DNA from: Zetaproteobacteria bacterium
GTDB lineage: Bacteria; Bdellovibrionota_B; Oligoflexia; Oligoflexales; Bog-1112
Direction: 5' to 3'
Assembly (NCBI GenBank): GCA_028817975.1
Contig: JAPPOJ010000160.1
Coordinates: 1 to 36,567, forward strand
Length of the DNA: 36,567 nucleotides
Part shown: one piece after another, positions 16,911 to 24,541 of the stretch
Position numbering within the stretch: position 1 is the stretch's first letter
Layout of the letters: every line of letters begins with the position of its first letter
Translations under genes and position numbers: made by a program
The notes under the pieces: generated by a model
Database searches by the model: none
The model's input: only the letters and a program-made list of their open reading frames with translations
What the model was told of the DNA's origin: nothing

Positions 16911-17394
16911 GGCAAAATCTCCTTTTATGACGAAGCGTATAAGGTAAAAAGGACCTTTTCAAGAGTCTATGTCAGGAAGAGTGGAATTGCAAGAATACAG
17001 CTAGGATGAGAAGCCATGTTTACCTTTCGTTGCTTGTCTTTCGATGAAAGAAAGCCAGAGGTAATCCCCCCTGAAAAGGGCCTGTTGTTGCCGTCAGAAT
17101 GTTCTTTGTTTTTAATATTTGGAATATTTTTTTAATATATTGACATGTTAAATGAAAATACGATAGCCCCTTTTGTCTAAACGACCTACGATGGGTCACC
17201 GTGTGTAATGTGTTTCTGTATGCTTGGAGTCTGTCGTGGGTGCTGATTTGCAGTATGCAAAAAAAATCGTGGTTTGGGCCATTTGCATCTTGAAACCTTA
17301 GCGAGTTTTGGGGATAAAGTTTGCTGTTCGTAAGGGCTATGGTAAACATCCAATGTGTGTGATGCACAAAAAATTTTAATGGGAGTAATTGGTT
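16911..17394. other. 484-base divergent intergenic region between phosphohexomutase and PiT genes
   Basis: No credible gene lies here. The 115-aa minus ORF in the track lacks a Shine-Dalgarno and protein-like composition. The left end holds the phosphohexomutase promoter candidate. The middle holds short hairpins: CTTTC-GAT-GAAAG near 17040, CCCT-GAAA-AGGG near 17070 and TTTGCA-GTA-TGCAAA near 17250. A TTGACA lies at 17140-17145 in a very A/T-rich stretch but has no good -10 at 16-18 bases. A long leader for the phosphate transporter is possible; I recognise no riboswitch class and no clear pho box. Confidence 0.6.
16936..16964 (-). promoter_or_regulatory. possible promoter with palindromic operator-like spacer, upstream of the phosphohexomutase gene
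   Basis: On the minus strand TCTTGA (16959-16964) is followed after 17 bases by TATACG (16936-16941). The spacer contains the inverted repeat AAAAGG-A-CCTTTT (16947-16959). A repeat between -35 and -10 is a classic repressor position. The promoter boxes are only fair matches, so this is tentative. Confidence 0.35.
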
Positions 17395-19002
17395 GTGGGT
17401 TTTGAGTTTTCTTATGAGTTCGTCCTAGCCGTTTTGTCTTTTGGGATGCTTATTTCTGCGTGTATCGAAGTAGGTAGTAACGATGCTGCGAACCTTGTAA
17501 ATGCTGTATTTGGGGCTAGAATTTTAAAGCGAAATCGAGCTGTTCTACTTGCGGGTATTTTTGTGGTTTTTGGAGCTTCTTTTGCTAGCCCTGTGATGAA
17601 TACAGTGCGCAAAGGACTCTTTGATCCAGAGGAGTTATCGGTTGCAGGTGCCATGGCTGTTTTTTTAACCACATACTTAGTGAATACCGTTCTTTTGTAT
17701 GGTTATTCAGGATATGGCTTGCCGATTTCTACGACAGCCACGCTCATTTTTTCTTTGGCAGGTGCTGCTGTGGGGGTGTCTGGCGGCTTAGATATTTTGC
17801 ATATGGCAACTATGTACAAGGTGATCGGGGCTATTTTTATTTCTGTTGTCATGAGTGGAGTGGCTGCTTTTTTGGCTCAACGTATTTTTAGAGGGGCTAT
17901 GGGTAAAAATGTTCAGGATCATGGTCTTGTGCTCCTTCATGGCCCTTGGATCTCTGGCCTCATTCTTGTCTCACTTTCGTGGTTCATGATTGTAAAAGGA
18001 ATGAAAGCGATTCCTCTTGTTAAAGAGTTGCGTGGCCAACTGTTTGACATGTTTGGTGTGGGAGGTTTCCTCATATTGTTATGGGCCTCATTTGCTTTTG
18101 TGATCTATATGGTCCTTTTAACTTTAGGCAAACGTGCAAGTTCCCACTTATTTCACTTTACGGCAGTGTTAGGAATGATTTGTATGGCCTTTGCTTTTGG
18201 CCAAAATGACTTGGCAAATTGTGCTTCTCCAGGGTTAGCGATTTGGATGCTTTTTTCGCAGGGGTTAGAAGGAAGTCACATGGACATTCCTGTGTGGACC
18301 TTGGTAGCTTGTGGCATTTTGTTATTTTTAGGTATGAATACGAAAAGAGCACAAAGGGTGACTCGTGCAGAAATTAATACGGCTTCGCAGCATTCGAAGG
18401 TGAAACTGTATGCTCCACAGTGGTGTATCCGGCTGGCAGAAATTCTTCTGTATAGAAAAGCAAGAGGCAGCCTTTCGCAGGCAAAGCAAACGCGTTTGCA
18501 AACTCCTAAACAGGAACGTGATGAAGAAGGAAAGAAAGTACATTACGATACTTTACGTGCTTCAGTTATTTTGGCTGTAAGTGCGAGTGTTATTGCTTTG
18601 GCTTCGGGTTTGGGTCTTCCCGTTTCAACGACTTATGTTTGTTTTGCTTCGGTTATTGCCACGGGGTGGGGAGACCGTGTTTTTGACCGTGGCCGCGCAG
18701 AGCTTAAGGTGGGCCGTGCTTTGTGGGTGCTGACGAGCTGGTTTATGGGTGCTGCTATTGCGACTGCAGCTTCTGCCGTCGTAGCGTGTATCCTTTTCCA
18801 ATGGAAGTGGTTTGGTTTACTCGTTGGACTTGCACTTAATTTATGGTTACGTCTCTATTTTAAAAAGAATGGAGACGCTCATGAGGCTCAATACCATTCT
18901 AAGAAAAAGAGGGTACGTAAGTATAGGCAACAGCTGGCTGCTACGGGATATCCCAGAGAAAGTGAAGTGTCCCCTCCTGCGCTCCTTGCGGATGGATCTT
19001 AG
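17395..19002 (+). CDS. PiT-family inorganic phosphate transporter
   Basis: A membrane transporter of about 535 aa in the PiT (Pit/PHO-4) family, importing phosphate by cation symport. Both inverted-repeat signatures are visible: GSNDAANLVNAVFG near the N terminus and FGQNDLANCASP mid-protein, plus the paired PISTTAT and PVSTTYV loops. A central cytoplasmic loop (about residues 320-390) and a basic C-terminal tail (KKKRVRKYRQ) are hydrophilic. The track TTG 17389 lies only 3 bases after GGGAG, so GTG 17395, spaced 9 bases, is preferred. No PhoU-like partner is adjacent. It converges on the small lipoprotein gene. Confidence 0.92.
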   Translation: MGFEFSYEFVLAVLSFGMLISACIEVGSNDAANLVNAVFGARILKRNRAVLLAGIFVVFGASFASPVMNTVRKGLFDPEELSVAGAMAVFLTTYLVNTVLLYGYSGYGLPISTTATLIFSLAGAAVGVSGGLDILHMATMYKVIGAIFISVVMSGVAAFLAQRIFRGAMGKNVQDHGLVLLHGPWISGLILVSLSWFMIVKGMKAIPLVKELRGQLFDMFGVGGFLILLWASFAFVIYMVLLTLGKRASSHLFHFTAVLGMICMAFAFGQNDLANCASPGLAIWMLFSQGLEGSHMDIPVWTLVACGILLFLGMNTKRAQRVTRAEINTASQHSKVKLYAPQWCIRLAEILLYRKARGSLSQAKQTRLQTPKQERDEEGKKVHYDTLRASVILAVSASVIALASGLGLPVSTTYVCFASVIATGWGDRVFDRGRAELKVGRALWVLTSWFMGAAIATAASAVVACILFQWKWFGLLVGLALNLWLRLYFKKNGDAHEAQYHSKKKRVRKYRQQLAATGYPRESEVSPPALLADGS

Positions 19003-19014
19003 GAGTTACACATT

Positions 19015-19224
19015 TTAAAAACAGCGCAGCACGCTGTTAATTTTGACGATCCGTGTGCCGCCGGTCTTGTGGCAACGGATAAGTGCTTGTTTATAAGCGA
19101 TGCTCTCTTTTTTATTAACGGGTTTTGAACTAGCTGCTTCTGAGCGATATTGCTGCGTATTTTGACAACTCGTTGTTAGGGTTAAGCCCAACAATACAAG
19201 ATATCCGGCGATTGCATGTTTCAT
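19015..19224 (-). CDS. small predicted lipoprotein, unknown function
   Basis: A 69-aa ORF with a strong Shine-Dalgarno AAGGAGG about 9 bases before the ATG. The N terminus is a signal peptide (MKHAIAGYLVLLGLTLTTSC) ending in a near-lipobox TTSC, so Cys20 may be lipidated. The mature part is only about 50 residues, basic, with two cysteines near the C terminus (IRCHKTGG and VLRCF) that could pair. I do not recognise a family. It lies 30 bases after motA on the same strand, so it may be the last gene of the motility unit. Confidence 0.65.
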   Translation of the reverse strand: MKHAIAGYLVLLGLTLTTSCQNTQQYRSEAASSKPVNKKESIAYKQALIRCHKTGGTRIVKINSVLRCF

Positions 19225-19254
19225 GAAAACACCCTCCTTTTATATAATATGTGG

Positions 19255-20001
19255 TTATTCAGCATCTTTTTCTCCTAGGAATGAACCTAGCTTAGCGCGG
19301 ATGACTTTAGGGTTTTCTCCTCCTAACAAGCCTTTGACCCCTTCACGAATGATATCTACGTTAATACATTCTTGTTTTGAGGTGAATTTTAATTTTCCCC
19401 CAATAGGCATGGAAAAAAGGTTAGCGAAGAGAGAACCGTATAACGTTGTAATCAGTGCAACCGCTAGACCAGGGCCGATTGCATTGGGGTCACTTAAGTT
19501 GGCCATGATAACGACCAGCCCGATAACGGTACCGATCATACCGAAAGCGGGAAGTCCATCACTTAATTCATCGTAGACAGAGTGGCCATAGCCATGACGT
19601 AGTTTCAGGTTTGCTTTTTCGAGTAAAAGAATATTATCTATGATTTCAGGGTCATAACCGTCTACCATGCACCGAATAGCCTTGTTTAAGAAAGGGTTAG
19701 AGGCTACATGTTTTTCTAGACTTAGCACAGAACCTTTACGTGCAATATTGGCACATTCCACAATCTCTTCGACGAGCTCCGTGCTGTCTTGAGCTTTACC
19801 GGTAAATGCGAGTAATCCGGCTTTCAAGCCTGATAAGAAAACAGGTAGAGTAAATCGGATCATAACTGCTGAGAGCGCGCCACCCACGACAATCACTAAG
19901 CTCGCTAAGTCCCAGTAGAGGCCCAAACCGCCTGTTGTAAGCATAATACCTAGAATCACAATACAGCCAGCTGCTAATCCACCTACGCTTGCGATGTCCA
20001 T
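19255..20001 (-). CDS. motA: flagellar stator protein MotA
   Basis: A 248-aa proton/sodium channel subunit of the flagellar stator. Four membrane helices are visible: two near the N terminus (VGGLAAGCIVILGIML and LASLVIVVGGALSAVMI) and two after the large cytoplasmic domain (IGTVIGLVVIMANL and LAVALITTLYGSLFANLFSMPI). The cytoplasmic domain includes the conserved charged region, and PAFGMIGTVIGL carries the conserved proline. MotA surrounds the MotB plug and applies torque to FliG. The unusual point is that it lies after motB, with a lipoprotein gene between them. GGGAG lies 10 bases upstream of the ATG. Confidence 0.95.
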   Translation of the reverse strand: MDIASVGGLAAGCIVILGIMLTTGGLGLYWDLASLVIVVGGALSAVMIRFTLPVFLSGLKAGLLAFTGKAQDSTELVEEIVECANIARKGSVLSLEKHVASNPFLNKAIRCMVDGYDPEIIDNILLLEKANLKLRHGYGHSVYDELSDGLPAFGMIGTVIGLVVIMANLSDPNAIGPGLAVALITTLYGSLFANLFSMPIGGKLKFTSKQECINVDIIREGVKGLLGGENPKVIRAKLGSFLGEKDAE

Positions 20002-20034
20002 ACCAGGGTGCTCCCTATTCGTTCTTTGCTGAGG

Positions 20035-20334
20035 TCACTCTTTTTTGGCTCCACATATCTCATATGAGCGTATTTTTCTGGGGAAGCCTTTCACGTCAAA
20101 CTTGAGGCTGCTATACGTGATGGGTTTCTGGTAGTCTCTCTCGGCATCTTGGAGCTTCATCTCAAGGAAACATTTTTGCTTATTCAGTTTGTGGTTGCGC
20201 ACACAAATGGCGACGTACCCTTTAGAAGCAATGTCAGGGTTTTCAAAGTCGGGTTCTAGAAACCACTCGCACTTTTGGTGGTGATAGAGGTCACACCCCG
20301 ACCCTAGAAGGAGCAGCAGGATGAGCCGAGCCAT
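20035..20334 (-). CDS. predicted lipoprotein between motB and motA, unknown function
   Basis: The track ORF starts at 20409 inside motB, but the internal ATG at 20334 starts a lipoprotein-like signal: MARLILLLLLGSGCDLYHHQ, a basic residue then a Leu-rich stretch ending in GSGC. The mature protein would be about 85 residues with four further cysteines (KCEWF, AICVRN, KCFLEM, EICGAKK), suggesting disulfides. I do not recognise a family. The gene separates motB from motA on the same strand, 33 bases before motA. A periplasmic role near the stator is possible but is inference from position only. No strong Shine-Dalgarno precedes the chosen start. Confidence 0.65.
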   Translation of the reverse strand: MARLILLLLLGSGCDLYHHQKCEWFLEPDFENPDIASKGYVAICVRNHKLNKQKCFLEMKLQDAERDYQKPITYSSLKFDVKGFPRKIRSYEICGAKKE

Positions 20335-20383
20335 GGGCAGGTAAACTTTTTGACGATGAGTTGCTTTCAAAACCTGCGAGCCC

Positions 20384-21184
20384 TTATTCCTCTTGAGGTA
20401 AGTCGTCATACTTCACCATAATTTCCACTCTTCTATTCCCATCTCGGCCTTGTTGAGTTTCGTTGGAAAAGATGGGCTTGGTGTCGGCGTACCCTCCTGC
20501 TGAAATGCGCTGAGGAGGAAAGTCGTAGTAATCAATAAAGTATCTCGCCATAAAGGAAGCTCGTAGAGCCGAAAGCTCCCAGTTGGAAAAATCTCCATTG
20601 CTGGGGATGTTGTCTGTGTGCCCTGCAATATGAATCTTTCTTTCTGTGTTGATCAATGTTTCCACAAGGGGTGCTAATTCACGAATGGCTTTCCTTTTCA
20701 GCCGGTAAGCTCCTGGTTGATAGAAGACGGAGCTCATCAGTCGAATGGAGAGAAAGTCACCACTTTTAATCACTGTAATGGGACTGGTGGTGGTTGCTTT
20801 ACTGCCATCGGAGCCGGTATCCATCTTTTTACGCACTGAGTCGACAACATTGCGTACGGTGTCAAAGTCCTTGTTAATGATATTCAAAGCGTATTCGGTA
20901 CGGTTATACTTTTTTACAATGGGCTTGTGGTCTGCATCCCCTCGCCAGAACTTGAAGATATCTTTGCCTTTTACACTGGGCCCATATTTGGAAACTAGTG
21001 GAATGTCGTCTGGGACTTCCATAAAGGCCTCACGTATTGAGGAAGCTACCCCTAAGAATGCTTTTGTTTCCCCTTCGGGTTTGAGTCCATAAAGAACCAC
21101 GAAGGTCGCAAAGAGCAGTGTCATGAGATCGGCGTAACTTACAATCCACCCGGCACCGCTATTTTCTTCTTCATCATCATCCAC
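20384..21184 (-). CDS. motB: flagellar stator protein MotB
   Basis: A stator subunit with a short acidic N terminus, one membrane helix containing the ion-binding Asp in SYADLMTLLFATFVVLYG (D19 from the chosen start), a linker/plug region, and a C-terminal OmpA-like peptidoglycan-binding domain with IHIAGHTDNIPS and LSALRASFMARYF. GTG 21184 (MDDDEEENSG) is preferred to track GTG 21205: GGAGGG lies 6 bases upstream and the acidic start resembles PomB-type proteins. Whether the channel conducts H+ or Na+ cannot be settled. It follows the CheR-like gene by 85 bases and precedes the lipoprotein and motA. Confidence 0.93.
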   Translation of the reverse strand: MDDDEEENSGAGWIVSYADLMTLLFATFVVLYGLKPEGETKAFLGVASSIREAFMEVPDDIPLVSKYGPSVKGKDIFKFWRGDADHKPIVKKYNRTEYALNIINKDFDTVRNVVDSVRKKMDTGSDGSKATTTSPITVIKSGDFLSIRLMSSVFYQPGAYRLKRKAIRELAPLVETLINTERKIHIAGHTDNIPSNGDFSNWELSALRASFMARYFIDYYDFPPQRISAGGYADTKPIFSNETQQGRDGNRRVEIMVKYDDLPQEE

Positions 21185-21269
21185 GCTCAACCCTCCGAGA
21201 CTCACGCCTTCTTTTTCTCGGTGGATTGTTGGAGTGTCTTGATCAAGGCCTGGGGAGGATTTTTCCTAG

Positions 21270-22316
21270 CTATATGGACATAGAAGTACATGATTTTTTG
21301 ATGCATACATATGGCTTATGCAGCTTGAAGTGTGCCTCTAGGGTGCGTAGAGCGGGCATTTCACTTAATAAAAGTACCCCATTGGCGTGCAGTAGTCGGT
21401 TGACTCGTGTGAGAAGCCGTGAACCTATTTCGACTTCTTTCTTTTTAAGCAAGATGCAGTCAAAAAGTGAGTTAGGAGTATTGAGGAGGTCCGGGTCTTG
21501 GTGCCAGCAAAATTGGATGTGTTGTGTTAGTAAGGGGTCCATCTTGTAGTTTCCTGTATGGGAGCCGCGTGCGCGGACAGAATACTTTGCTAAAACGGAC
21601 GGAGGTACATAGTGGTTGAGGAGTTTTTGAGGGAACATTCCAGAAGGAGGTTGTTGATCTTTGTTGGTTTCGTGTCCGCTGGTGATGATCTGGTAACTCA
21701 CTTGCTGTGGCTGGTGATGGTTCCACTCTTCGATGAGGATAGCAATTGCATAGGCTTCGACAGGCAGGGCATTGCCGCTCAACCATAGTGTCATTGCTGT
21801 TCCCTGGTGTTTGGGCAACACTTCATGTTGGAGGGCATGCAAATAATGTGGCTGTTGAGTGTAAGACGGAGCGCTTTGACGTAATAGTTCCTGATGGACG
21901 GCCCTTGATTCCTCCCCTCCTTTGTCCTGATCGAGAATGGAGATGTAATCCACCCAACGGTGTATTCGCCGTCTTGCCAAACGTTTGCGTAGTGAAATTT
22001 CTAAATCAAACTTTTGTTCGGGGAGAATTTCAATCTGGTGCTTGCGATGCAAAAATTTGCGGAAGAATTCAAACTCTTCTGCAGGCAGAGGAGGGAGTGT
22101 TGTGCTTACCTTGTCACCGAGGAAGCAAATGTGTTGTTGAGCCTGAGAACGTGCCGCTGTGCGCAAGGAATAGGGTTTGGTTGGGCGAGAAAAAGGCACG
22201 ATAAATGTATCCTCGTGATGAGGTATGACCAAGAAGCCATTCCAAAAGCTCTTATTGACGACAACAGCTCGTCCGTCGGTTGGATGAGGGCTGAGCTTGA
22301 TGTGTTTGTTTTGCAC
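21270..22316 (-). CDS. degenerate CheR-like protein (probable pseudo-methyltransferase)
   Basis: A 348-aa protein. Residues 80-340 align by eye along the whole length of CheR chemotaxis methyltransferases: helical N-domain FRKFLHRKHQIEILPEQKF with RKRLARR, then LWLSGNALPVEAYAIAIL where CheR has WSAxxSTGEEPYSIA, YQIITSGHETN for the ATDID strand, GMFPQKLLNHYVPPSVLAKYS for the GxY region, FDCILLKKKE for FDxIFCRNV, and LLHANGVLLLSEMP for LLxPxGxLxxGxSE. The TTNxTxFFRE motif reads RQSAPSYTQQP. The fold pattern is kept while the AdoMet and catalytic residues are lost. Residues 1-75 are an extra unassigned N-terminal region. The start is GTG without a clear Shine-Dalgarno. It lies 20 bases after the ligase gene and upstream of motB. 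Confidence 0.7.
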   Translation of the reverse strand: MQNKHIKLSPHPTDGRAVVVNKSFWNGFLVIPHHEDTFIVPFSRPTKPYSLRTAARSQAQQHICFLGDKVSTTLPPLPAEEFEFFRKFLHRKHQIEILPEQKFDLEISLRKRLARRRIHRWVDYISILDQDKGGEESRAVHQELLRQSAPSYTQQPHYLHALQHEVLPKHQGTAMTLWLSGNALPVEAYAIAILIEEWNHHQPQQVSYQIITSGHETNKDQQPPSGMFPQKLLNHYVPPSVLAKYSVRARGSHTGNYKMDPLLTQHIQFCWHQDPDLLNTPNSLFDCILLKKKEVEIGSRLLTRVNRLLHANGVLLLSEMPALRTLEAHFKLHKPYVCIKKSCTSMSI

Positions 22317-22336
22317 GGCAAAGTGCGCATGAGTAT

Positions 22337-24382
22337 TTATTGAAAGGGGGCTGTGCTTGTATCGACTTCGTGTTTTTTTAAGTAGCGGATGAGGTCTTGT
22401 TCATCCCAGATCTGGCAGGTCTCAGATGCACGAGCTTTTTTGGCTTTGGATGACTGGCTCGATTTGTCTGAGATTAACAGCAGGTTTGTAGATTGGGTCA
22501 TACTGGAGCTGATGGTGGCACCTAAAGATTGCAAATACTTGGTCATAAGGTTGCGCGAACATGAGAATGTTCCGCTGATGACTAAAGTGAACTCGGTCAT
22601 GGGTGATATTGTTGAAAGTGTCTGAGCAGGTGGAATATATTTGGGTTTTATCAGGTTTTCCAGAGCTAAAAAATCATTGCGCTTTTGTTTTAGGGTGTTG
22701 AGTATGGTTTGTGCTCGCTTTGCTCCTACCGTCCGTCCTGGGGCAAGTTCCACTTGACTGAGTGCTTCTTGTTGGGTTGACGCTAAATGGAGAAACTTGT
22801 GGGTTCCTTGGTAGTGATGTTGGATGCCTACGGCGAGTTCTTTACCGAGCCCCGGAATGCCAAGTGCTGCGAGAAATAAAGCTGTAGAGCAGCCTTTCGA
22901 AGCTTGTATATTGGTCACAATTTTGTGAGCAATGGTCATCTGGTATCCTTCTAGGCGGGCAATCTGTTCCGACTCTAGTTGATATAGGTCACCCGTGCAA
23001 CGTACAAGCCCAGCGCGAATGAAGTGCTCAAGGCGCTGCTCCCCCAAATCGGCAATATCGAGTGTGCTACACCAATGGCGTAGTGTTTTGAGGAGTTGGT
23101 TGGGGCAGCTCGATGAATTAGGACAATAAAGCTGTAGAAAAGAGTTTCCTTCAGACTTGCGCCCCGTTTGCCCTTCTTCTTGAAAAAGAAGGTCTGTCTG
23201 ACAGCTGGGGCAACGCGTAGGAATTTGCGGAGGGCCAAATGTGGTGTGTAGATTCTCCTGGAGGTGGGGGATGATGTCTCCCGCACGTACGATTTTGACT
23301 TGAGAGCCTGGTTTGAGGTTCTTTTTGACCACGACTCCTGCATTGTGCAAGGATAGCCGTGATATTTTGGCGTTGCCAGGGGGCATATGGACGGGAGTGA
23401 GAATGCCAACTGGAATGACAAGCCCAGATCTAGAGGTATTCCATTCGATAGATTTAAGTTGTGTGGATGTAGCATAGGATTGCCACTTGAATGCAAGTCT
23501 GTATCTGGGATGGTGGCTGGTGGCGCCCATTTCGGTGTGGAGCTGAGTATGATTGATGGTCATGACGGCCCCGTCAATTTCGTATTCACGCTTGGGATTT
23601 TCTTTGAATGCTTGTGCTTCTTCAATAAAAGATTTGCATGCTTCAGGTGATTTTAGGAGGCGGCTGGGGGGTGGAGTGAATCCAGCTTCTGTGAGCCAGT
23701 TTACTTTGTCCTCTTCGGTCGCGATATTTAGCTCTTGGCTCAGCACATCGAAGCTGAAAAAATCAAAAAACCGTGCGAGGCTCGCATGGGATTTGCGGGT
23801 GAGCACTCCTGCGACGATGTTTCTCTCACTTGTAGGTGGATCAAGATTTAGGCGCTGCATTTCAGTGCTAAGTAGTTTGAATCCGTTCTTCGTGCAGTAA
23901 AGCTCACCTCTTATTTCTGTATAAGGCGCCTCCTGGAGCATGGGAAGTTTGAGGAGGTTTTTGCGTGCCAATACCCAGTGTAGTTTGCTCGTGACATCTT
24001 CGCCGGTTTTGCCGTCGCCCCGTGTTTTTGCGATTGTAAACGTTCCATAGCTATAGATCAGGCTCATAGAGTTACCGTCAATTTTGTATGCGCCCACAAC
24101 GGCGAGGTTTTTGCGCCATGCTTCCATTTCTTGCAGGTTATACACCTTTTTGAGACTCAGCATGGGGGTGGTGTGCTCGACTTTCTCAAGCCCAGAAGAT
24201 GGCTTGGAGCCTACCTGCTGCAAAATGGGGTGTTCCGGAGAGAGTGTCCGTAGCTGATCTTCAAGCTGGTCATAGTCTGCATCGGATAAAGTCGCGTTCC
24301 CGTGGGTGTATTGCTCTCTATGATAGATAATTTCTTGGACCAGGTAGTCGATTTGGTCGATGGAGGTTGATTTTGAATTCAA
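22337..24382 (-). CDS. ligA: divergent NAD-dependent DNA ligase (LigA-like)
   Basis: A 681-aa protein with all LigA domains in order: Ia (REQYTHGNATLSDADYD), nucleotidyltransferase with adenylation motif YKIDG, TRGDGKTGEDVT and EIRGEL, OB fold (SRLSLHNAGVVVK, RAGDIIPHL), a four-Cys zinc finger (CPSC...CPNSSSC), helix-hairpin-helix repeats, and a C-terminal BRCT. LigA seals nicks in DNA using NAD+. Several usually invariant residues differ: the segment DGVVxKV is DGAVMTI, losing the catalytic Lys, and NPRNAAAGSLRQ is SERNIVAGVLTRK. It may be a lineage variant or a second, specialised or inactive ligase. The start is TTG, with GGAGAA about 7 bases upstream. It heads the unit leading to motB and motA. 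Confidence 0.85.
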   Translation of the reverse strand: MNSKSTSIDQIDYLVQEIIYHREQYTHGNATLSDADYDQLEDQLRTLSPEHPILQQVGSKPSSGLEKVEHTTPMLSLKKVYNLQEMEAWRKNLAVVGAYKIDGNSMSLIYSYGTFTIAKTRGDGKTGEDVTSKLHWVLARKNLLKLPMLQEAPYTEIRGELYCTKNGFKLLSTEMQRLNLDPPTSERNIVAGVLTRKSHASLARFFDFFSFDVLSQELNIATEEDKVNWLTEAGFTPPPSRLLKSPEACKSFIEEAQAFKENPKREYEIDGAVMTINHTQLHTEMGATSHHPRYRLAFKWQSYATSTQLKSIEWNTSRSGLVIPVGILTPVHMPPGNAKISRLSLHNAGVVVKKNLKPGSQVKIVRAGDIIPHLQENLHTTFGPPQIPTRCPSCQTDLLFQEEGQTGRKSEGNSFLQLYCPNSSSCPNQLLKTLRHWCSTLDIADLGEQRLEHFIRAGLVRCTGDLYQLESEQIARLEGYQMTIAHKIVTNIQASKGCSTALFLAALGIPGLGKELAVGIQHHYQGTHKFLHLASTQQEALSQVELAPGRTVGAKRAQTILNTLKQKRNDFLALENLIKPKYIPPAQTLSTISPMTEFTLVISGTFSCSRNLMTKYLQSLGATISSSMTQSTNLLLISDKSSQSSKAKKARASETCQIWDEQDLIRYLKKHEVDTSTAPFQ

Positions 24383-24419
24383 AGGAACGTTCTCCGATTT
24401 GTTGATGCTAAAACTTGGA

Positions 24420-24447
24420 ATTACAATAAGAATATGCTACTTGTCAA
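24420..24447 (-). promoter_or_regulatory. sigma70-type promoter of the ligA-like / motility unit
   Basis: On the minus strand a perfect TTGACA (24442-24447) is followed after 16 bases by TGTAAT (24420-24425), 5 of 6 to TATAAT. Predicted start of transcription is near 24413, about 30 bases before the TTG start codon. This is one of the two best promoter matches in the window. Confidence 0.6.
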
Positions 24448-24541
24448 TGTCAGGAATACTACTTTAGTAAACTTAATACCACGAGAGCATAACAAAGTCC
24501 CTCCACAGAGTGTTTACATGGGGAATTGGGGAGAATTTAAG

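Noticed and set aside
17020-17367. 115-aa minus-strand ORF in the largest intergenic gap
   Set aside because: No Shine-Dalgarno, composition rich in His, Gln and Thr without a hydrophobic-core pattern, and no recognisable domain. Treated as a chance ORF.
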